Source: Clostridia bacterium (GTDB lineage: Bacteria; Bacillota; Clostridia; Christensenellales; CAG-1252). From it: a stretch of 49,886 bases of DNA. How positions within the stretch are numbered: position 1 is the stretch's first letter; each line of letters begins with the position of its first letter. Positions 1 through 8,660 of the stretch are shown one piece after another. The stretch covers positions 1 through 49,886 of the forward strand of contig JAGCXI010000048.1 of assembly GCA_017961365.1 (NCBI GenBank), given 5' to 3'. Below the pieces are notes generated by a model. The model was not told where the DNA came from. It worked only from the letters and a program-made list of their open reading frames with translations, and ran no database searches. The translations under genes were made by a program, and so were the position numbers.

Positions 1-3000
1 AACGTGGTGTAATCATTCTCCGTCAAGGTCGCGAGATAAGCTTTCGTGAGGGTGAAGACGCCCGTATCCTTATCGAACATATATTCGCCGAGCGCGGGCG
101 CGTCGCTGCCCGTCACGGAGAGGGAGACGAGGTCATAGCCGAAATTCTCGACGGAGACCGTGGCGTCCGCATTCCCGCCCTTGGTATACGCGATGACCGT
201 ATCCGTCTTGGCATAAGGCGCGCGGGTGTCCGTGATCTTCAAGGTGACCATCATGCGGTTCACGCTCGTGAGCACGGCGTACTCGTACTCGCCGTAGGCG
301 AGAGAATCGAGATAATCCTTATCGAAGGTGACGACCGTCTTGCCGGACTTCTTGGTGACGTCATACACGACGCCATTCCCTTCCACCTTGTCGAAGGAGG
401 CGGCGCCGAGCGCGAGATCGAAGGAGGGCGCCACGCCCGCGGACTTGTCATAAGAGAGGACGAGCTTGCCGCCATCCGCCAAGGAGAGATCCGGCACGGT
501 GGTGTCGATGACCTCGAGGATGAGATCCACAGAGGAGCCGCTTGCGGAAGCCGTGAAAGTATGCTTGCCGAGCTCAAGATCCGCAAAGACATCCTTGCGG
601 ATGGTGAGGACATTGCCCGAGAGGGAGCATTTCGAAGAGGGGATGCCCGCGACCGACACGCTGCCCGTGGAAGAATACACGACGTACTCCACGTTTGCGG
701 GCGCGTTCTTATCATAGACGGCGTAAGCATTGCCCGCCACGAGGCTGACATTCTCCCAAACGTCGATGGTGAAGGTCTTCGTCACGGCGCCGCCATCCAC
801 TCCGCGGAAGGTGATGTCATAAGCATAGGTGCCCTGCGCGCGCTTCAAGAGGAAGGCGCTCGAGATGCGGACGGAATCCCCTTCGATGACGTAATCCGCG
901 CGAGTGATATCGCCCGTCACGCCCTCGACGGCATAAGCATATTTCTCGAAAGTGACCACGACGTCATGGCTCACGGAGCCATTCTTGCCGAAGCCGAAGG
1001 AGAAGCAATAAAGGTCCGGACGTCTGTCATCCACCACCGCTACGGTGAGGTTGAGGGAGGTGCCGTTCGCCGCATTTACGACAAAGTCGTATTCGCCCGC
1101 TTCTTTCCCTGCGAAGGCGGGAGAATAGATGGTGAGCGTGCCGGCATTCGAGACGGAATATTCCGACTCGGTCAAGCCCGTGACGGAGGTGATCTTATTT
1201 CCATTCAGGCTGAGCGCGAAAGGCACGGCAGCCGCGGCTCTCTTGGAATACGTCTTCTTCTCCGGCGTGCCCGTCGCAAGCTCGATGGGCGTGGAATCGA
1301 TGACATTCACCGTGAGATAGAGGACGCCCTTATTGGACTTATACGTGAAGACATGCTCGCCGAGCGGGAGCTTGGCAAGATACGTTCCATAGAGGGTGAG
1401 CTTGCCCGTCTTCTCGTCCACGGCGTATTTCACGTCGCCGCCCACAGAGGCAGAAACGCCGATGAAGGTGGACTCATTCAGCTTCACGTCGAAGACGACG
1501 TCGCCCGTGCCTTCTTTCTTGTCGAAGGAGGCGGAAGGCTCTTCGCAGGTGGGCATGACGGCGGTCTTATGGAAAGTGACCGTCGCCTTCACCGTCTCAT
1601 CCGTCTTGCTGACGAGCTCGATGGAGGCATAAAACTCCATTCCGACCGTGGGATTCACATAGACATAGCCGTCTTTCAGCGTGATGTAATCCGCCGCGTC
1701 TTCAATGTAATTCACATAGAAACTATCCAGCGGGACATTGACGGCATTTGCGTCGTCGACCTTATAAAGGTCGAACGCATTCACTTTCACCTCGCCGAAC
1801 TCCACGCTCTTGCCGGGGATCTGGATGGTATTCCCCGCGATGAGAATCTCCTTGACGAGGTACTTGGAGCCATACTCGAAGAGGGGGTACTTGAGCTTCG
1901 CAAGCTCCCACGTCTTCTCCACGCCCTTATATCCGATGACGGGGAGCTCGACACCCGCTTTCACTTGGAAATCCGCGCCGAGATACAAGCCGCCGGTGAC
2001 ATAATAACCTTTGATGACATGGAGCTCCTTATTCAGCGCCGCTTCCATGTCGAGACGGAGCTGTCCGCCGATCTCCGCATACGCGCCGACTTTCACCTTA
2101 AAGCCGATGCCCGCCACTTCGAGGAGGCTGGCGGTGAGCTTCACATAGACGCCCGCTTCCGCCGTGACCTTGCCGAGGAGGACGAGATCCTTCGCGGACT
2201 GGGACGTCTCCATGGACTTATAAGAGGAGAACTCGCCGTCGATATAAGTGACGCCCGCGACGATATTCGTATTATAGACGTATTCGAAGCTGAGGTCTCC
2301 GGTGATGCCGAAATTCAGATCCAAGCCGAATTCGATGCCGAGGACGAAGCAATAAATGGGGTATTTATAGCTATAAATGGGGAGCTCGGCGCCGACGATG
2401 GCTTTCTCATTCGTCTTGCCTTGCAAGAGCTCGACGAATTTCTCCTTAAATTCGTCCACGGTTTTGCACGTGATCGTGCCGCCCTTGGTCTCCATCTCGA
2501 CATAGCAACGGGTCTCGGTGTCGATATTCAAAGCGAGGTCGAGATCCAAGTCGAGATCGCCGAGGGAGACGTCGTAATCAAAATTCACGGACGGGGTGAG
2601 CTTGACGGTATTATCGATGCCGACGATGATGTCCACGCCCTTCGCCACCGTGATGACGTATTTGATATTGAGGATGATCTTATTGCCGTCGAGACCGACT
2701 TTGAAATTCACGACCTGACGGGGACCCTTGCTCTTGCCGTCATTCACGACATAGTCGAAATCCTTCTCGAAGAGCTCGAAGGTCTCTTCCGCCGCAAGGA
2801 GCAGATTCTCCGCGAACTCGCTATTCTCGAGCGCTTCGCGCAGGGCGTCCTCGTCGAAGGAGAAATTATTCTCGTCAATGGTGAGATTTTGGTAAATATC
2901 CGCCTTCGTCAAGACTTCGCTGACATTCGCGAGGCGGCAACGGACGACCTCTCTCTCCCCTTCCACTTTGGACTCTTCGAGGACGTAATACGCAGCCATT

Positions 3001-3680
3001 CCGTTATACGCGTAATTCGCGATATCGCCTGCATAAAGGAGGGAAAGCTCTTCATCGAAGAGCTCCGCTTCGGGCTTCCTCGCGAGAAGGACCGTGCCTT
3101 CGGCGAAGCGATGCTCCGCGGCAGCCGCAAGCGTGACGACATATTCCGTATCACCCGCGACGGTGACCGTCTCCACGTCCGTGCCGGCGATATCCGTCTC
3201 CACGATGCCCTCTTTCGTCTCCACGATGGGCGCCGACTGCGGATCGCCCTTGATGGTGAAGATGAAGGTCTTGAGATCTTTATACTCATCGGCGACGAAG
3301 GCTGCGTCATAGACGCGGATGCGGTACGTGGCTCTCTTCTTGAAGCCATACGCCGCTTTCACGCGATAGACGCCGTCCTCGAGCTTGACGTTATTATCCA
3401 CGATAAGCGCGACTTTGTCCCCGTTGCTGTCCGTGACGCGGACATAATTATCGAGGTTATCTGCGTTCGGCTTTCTCGACGCTTTGATATCGAAATACGT
3501 CGTCTCGGAAAGCTCGCGGAAGACGCCGGACTCCGAAGCCGTCGCCGTAACTTCCTTCGCAAGCGCGGTCGGAGTCTCCTCTTCTCCGCTCTTCTTGAAG
3601 ACGCCCGCGGCATAAAGCCCGAGCACGGTGGCGGCGACCACCACGATCACGATAGGCAGGATGATCCAGAACTTTTTCAT
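1..3680 (-). CDS. Membrane-anchored surface protein with tandem CBM_X2/Ig-like repeats (C-terminus outside window)
   Basis: The first 1226 residues are in the window and no stop is reached, so the gene continues beyond position 1. The ATG at 3680 follows GGGGGAAAG, a usable ribosome site. Residues 5-27 form one hydrophobic segment with no cleavage or lipobox motif, so the protein is probably anchored with its bulk outside the cell. Residues about 30-310 include Ig-like strands. Residues about 330-700 are unusual, with long alternating beta segments rich in Gly, Val, Leu and Asp. From about residue 713 there are six tandem units of 75-95 residues, with recurring patterns such as FDK, LTLYGTYLAKLPLGEH and a final LTVNV-like strand. 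These resemble CBM_X2 or related beta-sandwich modules. It may bind polysaccharide or act as a spacer or adhesin. The exact ligand cannot be told. Confidence 0.85.
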   Translation of the reverse strand, partial: MKKFWIILPIVIVVVAATVLGLYAAGVFKKSGEEETPTALAKEVTATASESGVFRELSETTYFDIKASRKPNADNLDNYVRVTDSNGDKVALIVDNNVKLEDGVYRVKAAYGFKKRATYRIRVYDAAFVADEYKDLKTFIFTIKGDPQSAPIVETKEGIVETDIAGTDVETVTVAGDTEYVVTLAAAAEHRFAEGTVLLARKPEAELFDEELSLLYAGDIANYAYNGMAAYYVLEESKVEGEREVVRCRLANVSEVLTKADIYQNLTIDENNFSFDEDALREALENSEFAENLLLAAEETFELFEKDFDYVVNDGKSKGPRQVVNFKVGLDGNKIILNIKYVITVAKGVDIIVGIDNTVKLTPSVNFDYDVSLGDLDLDLDLALNIDTETRCYVEMETKGGTITCKTVDEFKEKFVELLQGKTNEKAIVGAELPIYSYKYPIYCFVLGIEFGLDLNFGITGDLSFEYVYNTNIVAGVTYIDGEFSSYKSMETSQSAKDLVLLGKVTAEAGVYVKLTASLLEVAGIGFKVKVGAYAEIGGQLRLDMEAALNKELHVIKGYYVTGGLYLGADFQVKAGVELPVIGYKGVEKTWELAKLKYPLFEYGSKYLVKEILIAGNTIQIPGKSVEFGEVKVNAFDLYKVDDANAVNVPLDSFYVNYIEDAADYITLKDGYVYVNPTVGMEFYASIELVSKTDETVKATVTFHKTAVMPTCEEPSASFDKKEGTGDVVFDVKLNESTFIGVSASVGGDVKYAVDEKTGKLTLYGTYLAKLPLGEHVFTYKSNKGVLYLTVNVIDSTPIELATGTPEKKTYSKRAAAAVPFALSLNGNKITSVTGLTESEYSVSNAGTLTIYSPAFAGKEAGEYDFVVNAANGTSLNLTVAVVDDRRPDLYCFSFGFGKNGSVSHDVVVTFEKYAYAVEGVTGDITRADYVIEGDSVRISSAFLLKRAQGTYAYDITFRGVDGGAVTKTFTIDVWENVSLVAGNAYAVYDKNAPANVEYVVYSSTGSVSVAGIPSSKCSLSGNVLTIRKDVFADLELGKHTFTASASGSSVDLILEVIDTTVPDLSLADGGKLVLSYDKSAGVAPSFDLALGAASFDKVEGNGVVYDVTKKSGKTVVTFDKDYLDSLAYGEYEYAVLTSVNRMMVTLKITDTRAPYAKTDTVIAYTKGGNADATVSVENFGYDLVSLSVTGSDAPALGEYMFDKDTGVFTLTKAYLATLTENDYTT

Positions 3681-3739
3681 ATTCTTTCCCCCGTAATAAA
3701 ATCACTCATACGCAGGCATACGCCCGAAAATACGCACTC

Positions 3740-3769
3740 ATTGTAGCACGTACGCGAACGGTATTTCAA
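3740..3769 (-). promoter_or_regulatory. Sigma-A promoter of the large surface protein
   Basis: On the minus strand TTGAAA (3769-3764) and TACAAT (3745-3740) are separated by 18 bases. They lie about 60 bases upstream of the ATG at 3680. Confidence 0.65.
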
Positions 3770-3983
3770 GCATTTTCCAAAGTTTTTTCCGCGCGCGCCG
3801 TGATCCGCCCCCCTGAAAATATATGCGCGCACCCTTTCTTTCTTCCCGCGAAAGGGATGGCTTTTTCGGAAATTTCCGTCGAAACTAAGAAATAAAAATT
3901 TTTTGAAAAAGTTTTGCGATTTAAGTCCCGTTTAAGTTTTCCGCCGCATACTGGGGGTGAAGAAAAGCAAAGGAGGCACGACT
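3770..3983. other. AT-rich divergent intergenic region
   Basis: This stretch separates two divergent surface-protein genes. It contains A/T runs near 3890-3910 and a direct repeat of TTTAAGT near 3921-3938. I see no convincing sigma-A promoter for the plus-strand lipoprotein at 3984, although its transcription must start here or just upstream. Confidence 0.4.
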
Positions 3984-6101
3984 ATGAAACAAAAAAGTAT
4001 CATTTTCATCGCGATCATCCTGATTTTGGCGATCGCCCTCGCCGCGTGCGGCACGGTGACGAGCACGCTGCAAAGCGACAATGCGACAAACGAGAACTCG
4101 GCGAACGTCACCACCACGGAAAGCGGCGACGGAGCAAGCTCCTCGGAAAACGGAGCTTCGGGCGAGACGACGGGCACCCCCGTATCGCTCACGCTCAGCG
4201 AAGAAAGCGCGGCGGACTATCTCGAAGAGGCGTCCATCACCCTCACCGAAGCGCAGACGAACGTATCGACGGAGGGCGCGACTATGATCGACCTCTCCGC
4301 TCTGACGGAAGACAATGCCCCGAAAAACACGACTTTTAAGAAAAACGTCCTGACGATCAACGCGGCGGGGACTTACGTCCTCAGCGGCACGCTGAACGGC
4401 GCGGTCTCCGTGGCGAAGAACGTGGAAGGCACGGTGCGCATCGTCCTTTCCGGCGCCACCATCCATACGACAGAGGAGCAGGACGTGGCGGCGATCGTCT
4501 TCAAAGAAGCGTCGGACGAGAGAATCCTCACCATCGCGGACGACACCGTGAATGAGATCTCGGACAGCATCGGCGACAAGGATACGGAAGAAAAGGAAGC
4601 GGACAGCGCGGCGCTCAAGGCGAAAAAATGCTCTCTCACCATCAACGGTCAAGGGACTCTCAAGGTGCTCGCCGTGGGAGAAACCGCGAATGGAATCAGC
4701 GTGAAAAACGCCCTCACCGTCATCGGCACGACTCTCGAAGTGACCGCCGTCAAGAACGGCATCAAGGCGGGCAATCTGATCTCCCTGCACGAGGCGAATA
4801 TCACCGTGACGGCGGGCAATGACGGCATCAAGACCGACGTGGAGCCCGAAACGGAAGAAGAAGCGGAAGCGGCGGCTGCGGACAAGACCGCGGGATATAT
4901 CTACATCGAAAAGAGTTCCGTCACCGTCACGGCGGGCGACGACGGCATCGCGGCGAATAACTGCCTGTACATCGCGAACGAAGAGGCAAATGTCATCACC
5001 GTGAAGACGAATGGCGGCGCGCCGGAGAAGGCGACCTCCTCCACCTCCGAGGACGCGGACGGAAAGGCGCTGAAAGCCGCCGGAATCGTCCTCGGAGAGG
5101 ACGAAAACGAGACGAAATACGCCGCGACTTTTGAGGAGAATTACGCCATCGTCATCACGGGCGGCACCTTCCTCCTCGACGCGAACGATGACGCCATCCA
5201 CAGCGCGGGCAATCTCATCATTTCGGGCGGCATCTTCACCATCGCTTCCGGCGATGACGGCATCAAAGCCGAGTACCTCACCAAGATCACGGGCGGCGAC
5301 GTCACCGTCACGAAAGCCTATGAAGGCATCGAGGGGGCTCTCGTGGAGATCTCCGGCGGAAATATCACCATCAACGCCACCGAAGACGGCGTCAATGCGG
5401 CGAACGGCGACCTTGAAAAATATGATTTTAATCTCTATATCACGGGCGGCGTCTTGACCGTGAACTGCAACGGAGACGGGCTGGACAGCAACGGAAAGCT
5501 CGTCATCGCAGGCGGCACCGTCACCGTTTTCGGCCCGACGAACGGCGGAAATTCCGCGCTTGACAGCGTAAGCGGCACGACCATTCAGGGCGGCACCGTC
5601 ATCGCCACCTGCTGCGAAGCGATGGATCCCGTGGGTGCGACGCAATATATGATCAATGCGAATCTGCGCATCTCGGCGAATACCCTCGTCACCCTGTCGG
5701 ACGCGAGCGGAAACGTCATCCTCTCCTTCACGCAGCCGAAGGCTTGCAATAACGTCGTCATCAGCACGCCGACCCTCACGAGCGGGACTTACACCCTCTC
5801 CTACGGCACGGCAAGCACCTCCGTCACGGCGGTGACGGGTCAGAGCGGCGGAAGAGGCGGCATGGGCGGCATGGGCGGACAGATGAACGGCGACCCCGGC
5901 GGCAGACGCTTCGGTGAGAGCGGCGACGACGCCGTCGAGACCCTGCCCGACGGGGAATTTGCCCCGAGTGACAGGATGCCTCCGATGGGTCAAGAAGGCG
6001 CGGAAAATGCGGAAATGCCCGAACTTCCCGAAGGGAACGAGGGCTTCCCTGCCCCGCCGACAAGCGGCTTCGCCCCTACGGGCAGAGGCGGACGTCGATA
6101 A
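3984..6101 (+). CDS. Cthe_2159-like beta-helix carbohydrate-binding lipoprotein
   Basis: A 705-residue lipoprotein. The ATG at 3984 is preceded by AAAGGAGG at ideal spacing, and the product begins with a signal peptide ending in the lipobox IALAAC. Residues about 25-65 are a Ser/Thr/Asn-rich linker. The body consists of repeated short strands with turns such as GDDGIKAE, GDDGIAANN, EDGVNAANG and GDGLDSNG, the pattern of the carbohydrate-binding domain family typified by Cthe_2159 (DUF4353), a right-handed parallel beta-helix with Ca2+ sites that binds acidic sugars and cellulose. The last about 90 residues are low complexity, rich in Gly and Met (GGMGGMGG) and then in Pro, Glu and Arg. The uronate genes at 33-36 kb make a pectin-related role plausible, which is inference. 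It could also be a scaffold or adhesin. Confidence 0.85.
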   Translation: MKQKSIIFIAIILILAIALAACGTVTSTLQSDNATNENSANVTTTESGDGASSSENGASGETTGTPVSLTLSEESAADYLEEASITLTEAQTNVSTEGATMIDLSALTEDNAPKNTTFKKNVLTINAAGTYVLSGTLNGAVSVAKNVEGTVRIVLSGATIHTTEEQDVAAIVFKEASDERILTIADDTVNEISDSIGDKDTEEKEADSAALKAKKCSLTINGQGTLKVLAVGETANGISVKNALTVIGTTLEVTAVKNGIKAGNLISLHEANITVTAGNDGIKTDVEPETEEEAEAAAADKTAGYIYIEKSSVTVTAGDDGIAANNCLYIANEEANVITVKTNGGAPEKATSSTSEDADGKALKAAGIVLGEDENETKYAATFEENYAIVITGGTFLLDANDDAIHSAGNLIISGGIFTIASGDDGIKAEYLTKITGGDVTVTKAYEGIEGALVEISGGNITINATEDGVNAANGDLEKYDFNLYITGGVLTVNCNGDGLDSNGKLVIAGGTVTVFGPTNGGNSALDSVSGTTIQGGTVIATCCEAMDPVGATQYMINANLRISANTLVTLSDASGNVILSFTQPKACNNVVISTPTLTSGTYTLSYGTASTSVTAVTGQSGGRGGMGGMGGQMNGDPGGRRFGESGDDAVETLPDGEFAPSDRMPPMGQEGAENAEMPELPEGNEGFPAPPTSGFAPTGRGGRR

Positions 6102-6125
6102 AACCCGAGCGGATATAAAGCGGTT

Positions 6126-6222
6126 GAGATCCTTCAGCTCAGCTCCGCTTCGTTCAGGATGACGGAGAGGGGAGGGCGCATATCCCTCCATCTGTCATCC
6201 CGAGGCACTCGAGGGATCTCCA
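6126..6222. repeat. Inverted pair of intergenic repeat elements
   Basis: Two copies of a short element in opposite orientation: GAGATCCTT...AGGATGACGGAG at 6126-6168 and TGTCATCC...GAGGGATCTCC at 6193-6221. The termini are complementary, so the pair can form a long stem with a central loop. Sequences of this GGATGAC/GAGATCC type are familiar as dispersed intergenic repeats in many bacterial genomes. Copy number in this genome cannot be judged from the window. Confidence 0.6.
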
Positions 6223-6327
6223 CCTTGTTTCAAAAGCGGATGAGATGTTTCGGCAGGCTCGCTATTCGCCTACGGCTCTACGCGGACCTTCGGTGCAACA
6301 TGACGAAAAAATACATCTCCACCGCAA

Positions 6328-6494
6328 TGCACGCTCTGCGTGCAATTCATGCGCCGCAGGCGCAATTCACGCGCGCGTTGTGGTTCCCCGAAATGTCAAA
6401 GACATTTTGGGGTGTTGCGCGCAATTCACGACCGAAGGTCAATTCATGCACGACGTGCGATTCATGACCGAAGGTCAATTCGCGTGCCATCGGC
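6328..6494. repeat. Array of seven short hairpins separated by AATTCAY spacers
   Basis: Seven successive perfect or near-perfect palindromes with three-base loops: 6328-6344 (7-bp stem), 6351-6363 (5 bp), 6384-6410 (12 bp with G-T wobble, loop AAA), 6428-6438 (GACC/GGTC), 6446-6456 (GCAC/GTGC), 6464-6474 (GACC/GGTC again) and 6482-6494 (5 bp with wobble). The joints read ATTCAT, AATTCAC, AATTCAC, AATTCAT, GATTCAT and AATTCGC. Spacing and loop size are constant while stem sequence changes with its partner, so the structure rather than the sequence is regular. No ORF with good coding character covers it. Confidence 0.75.
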
Positions 6495-6559
6495 GCCCTA
6501 AAATCGGATGCGATCCATCCTCAAAAAAAACAAGACTATTCCTTATTCTCCCTCCCTAT

Positions 6560-6600
6560 GAAGAAGGCGTCGGAAGGACCGCGCCTTCTTCTCTTTTTCT
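6560..6600 (+). terminator. Intrinsic terminator (plus strand)
   Basis: A perfect 10-bp stem GAAGAAGGCG/CGCCTTCTTC with a 12-base loop is followed by TCTTTTTCT. It would end a plus-strand transcript that has passed through the hairpin array, probably the long 3' tail of the lipoprotein mRNA. Confidence 0.7.
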
Positions 6601-6634
6601 TAAGCGCAAAGTCCTTAGACTCTCCACCGAGGAT

Positions 6635-6682
6635 AAAAAACCGCGTAGCCGAGCGCCCAAAGGGCGCTGACCGCGCGGTTTT
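6635..6682 (-). terminator. Intrinsic terminator of the TrpB2 gene
   Basis: Read on the minus strand, a GC-rich hairpin (AACCGCG...CGCGGTT with an inner AGCGCCC-TTT-GGGCGCT stem) is followed by TTTTTT. It lies about 30 bases after the trpB stop. Confidence 0.75.
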
Positions 6683-6710
6683 GCGATCAATGAGAACGCT
6701 TCCGAAAGGT

Positions 6711-8087
6711 TCAGATCTTGGGAAGCTTGGAGATGGATTCCTGCAGATCTTCGTCCGTCGGGATGTAATCGCTCATCTCGCCGTCATGATACTTGCCATA
6801 CGCCACCATATCGAAATAACCCGTACCGGTGAGTCCGAAGAGGATGGTCTTCTCCTCGCCCGTTTCCTTACATTTCAAGGCTTCGTCGATCGCGACGCGA
6901 ATGGCGTGTGAGCTCTCGGGCGCGGGCAGGATGCCCTCGGAACGAGCGAACATTTCCGCCGCCTCGAAGACCTTGGTCTGCTCGACGGAGGTCGCCTCCA
7001 TATAGCCCTCGTCATACAATTCGGAAAGGATGGAGCTCATGCCGTGATAACGGAGACCGCCCGCGTGGTTCGCAGAGGGGATGAATCCGCTGCCGAGCGT
7101 ATACATCTTCGCGAGGGGACAGACCTTGCCCGTATCGCAGAAATCGTAAGCATAGACGCCGCGCGTAAGGCTCGGACAGCTTGCAGGTTCCACCGCGATG
7201 ATGCGATAATCCTTCTCCCCGCGGAGCTTCTCGCCCATAAAGGGCGCGATGAGACCGCCGAGGTTACTGCCGCCGCCCGCGCATCCGATGATGAGGTCGG
7301 GGGTGATGCCGTATTTATCCATCGCCGCTTTGGCTTCGAGACCGATGACGGACTGATGCAAAAGCACTTGATTCAAGACGCTGCCGAGGACGTAACGATA
7401 GCCTTCGTTCGTGACGGCTTTCTCCACGGCCTCCGAGATGGCGCAGCCGAGGCTGCCCGTCGTGCCGGGGAATTCCTGAAGGATCTTTTTGCCGATCTCC
7501 GTCTCCATGGAGGGAGAGGGCGTCACGCTCGCACCATAGGTGCGCATGACTTCGCGGCGGAAGGGCTTCTGTTCATAAGAGCATTTGACCATAAAGACCT
7601 TGCAGTCCAGCCCGAAATAAGCACAAGCCATCGAAAGCGCGGTGCCCCATTGTCCTGCGCCGGTCTCCGTCGTGACGCCCTTTAATCCCTGCTTTTTTGC
7701 GTAATAGGCTTGGGCGATGGCGGAATTCAGCTTATGGCTGCCGCTGGTATTATTCCCCTCGAACTTATAATAGATCTTCGCGGGAGTGCCGAGCTTCTCC
7801 TCCAAGCAATACGCTCTGACGAGGGGAGACGGACGATACATCTTATAGAAACTGCGGATCTCCTCGGGGATCTCGATGTAGGGCGTGTCGTTATCCAGCT
7901 CTTGTTTGATGAGTTCGTCGCAGAAAACGGGCGCCAGATCCGCTTCGGTGACGGGCTTTCCCGTCGCGGGATTCAGGAGCGGCGCGGGCTTCACTTTCAT
8001 GTCGGCACGCACGTTATACCAAGCTTTCGGCATCTCGGATTCTTCGAGATAGATCTTGTACGGAACTTTTTTTTCTTCTTTACTCAT
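6711..8087 (-). CDS. trpB: TrpB2-type tryptophan synthase beta chain
   Basis: A 458-residue PLP enzyme predicted to join indole to serine to give tryptophan. The ATG at 8087 was chosen because AAGGAGG precedes it; the longer open frame runs into the T-box leader. The PLP lysine is K119 in GSHKLN, the indole-pocket glutamate is in TETGAGQWG (about 140-148) and the phosphate loop is GGGSN (271-275). The long N-terminus and length fit the TrpB2/TrpB-like family (trpB_rel) rather than the about 400-residue TrpB1. No trpA or other trp gene is adjacent. The gene stands alone between its T-box and terminator, which suggests salvage of free indole or pairing with a distant TrpA. Regulation by tRNA-Trp is supported by the leader. 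Confidence 0.93.
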   Translation of the reverse strand: MSKEEKKVPYKIYLEESEMPKAWYNVRADMKVKPAPLLNPATGKPVTEADLAPVFCDELIKQELDNDTPYIEIPEEIRSFYKMYRPSPLVRAYCLEEKLGTPAKIYYKFEGNNTSGSHKLNSAIAQAYYAKKQGLKGVTTETGAGQWGTALSMACAYFGLDCKVFMVKCSYEQKPFRREVMRTYGASVTPSPSMETEIGKKILQEFPGTTGSLGCAISEAVEKAVTNEGYRYVLGSVLNQVLLHQSVIGLEAKAAMDKYGITPDLIIGCAGGGSNLGGLIAPFMGEKLRGEKDYRIIAVEPASCPSLTRGVYAYDFCDTGKVCPLAKMYTLGSGFIPSANHAGGLRYHGMSSILSELYDEGYMEATSVEQTKVFEAAEMFARSEGILPAPESSHAIRVAIDEALKCKETGEEKTILFGLTGTGYFDMVAYGKYHDGEMSDYIPTDEDLQESISKLPKI

Positions 8088-8170
8088 GGTTTTTCCTCCT
8101 TTTCTCCGCCATGGCGGGTATTTTACGCTTATAGCGTACTTTCCTCTTTCTCTGCTCGGTCGGGAGTAAT

Positions 8171-8440
8171 AAAAAAGCCCGTCCAAGCAAAAACTTCTTT
8201 TGCCGGGACAGGACTGTATCCTGCGGTGCCACCCTGCTTGACGCTTGCGCGCCCACTCTCAACGTACTGCATACGCTCGACTTTTCTGACGGAGGATCGT
8301 ACTCCGGCTCGCATACTCGGCTTTCCCTTTCCGCTACGCCCTCGGAAGCCCATTCCGCTTAGTATCCCCTGCCGCGATCTCACCATCCGCGACTCTCTAT
8401 GAAGGGAGAGGCTATGCGTACTCTTCTTCCTCTTCGGTTT
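8171..8440 (-). promoter_or_regulatory. T-box leader, tryptophan-specific, with terminator
   Basis: Minus-strand leader with the standard order of T-box parts. The 5' part has AGAGAGTCGCGG and GATGGTGAGA (about 8400-8375). A probable specifier TGG lies in GGAATGGGCTTCC (about 8354-8342). The T-box sequence AGGGTGGCACCGCAG is at 8235-8221. The leader ends in a terminator stem (TCCCGGCAAAAG pairing with the CTTGGACGGG side) followed by TTTTTT at 8176-8171. UGG is the tryptophan codon and the downstream gene makes tryptophan, so uncharged tRNA-Trp is the likely ligand. The specifier assignment is by position and was not folded by software. Confidence 0.93.
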
Positions 8441-8446
8441 GACTTC

Positions 8447-8475
8447 ATTGTAGCACCGTGCCTTTTCGCTGTCAA
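8447..8475 (-). promoter_or_regulatory. Consensus sigma-A promoter of the T-box/trpB unit
   Basis: TTGACA (8475-8470), a 17-base spacer, then TACAAT (8452-8447) on the minus strand, placing the start just upstream of the T-box. Confidence 0.9.
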
Positions 8476-8660
8476 ACGTTTTTTTGCGGTTTTTCAAGTT
8501 TTTTTCGCAAGGTAAAATCGAATTTCTTCCGAAATATGCGCGAAAAACAAGTATATATTATTTATAAACGCATCCCCGCGCCTTTATAAAAGAAGGGAGG
8601 ATGCGGCATATCCCGCGAGCGGAGAAAATATACATAATCGAAACGATCTCGGAGGGAATT

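Noticed and set aside
561-3746. Open plus-strand frame of about 1060 codons opposite the large surface protein
   Set aside because: Its translation is rich in Arg, His, Asp and Ile with no domain pattern and no ribosome site, while the minus strand encodes a signal anchor and six repeats. It is a codon-bias shadow.
6328-6494. CRISPR array
   Set aside because: The repeated part (AATTCAY) is only six to seven bases, the parts between are palindromes of different length, and there are no cas genes.
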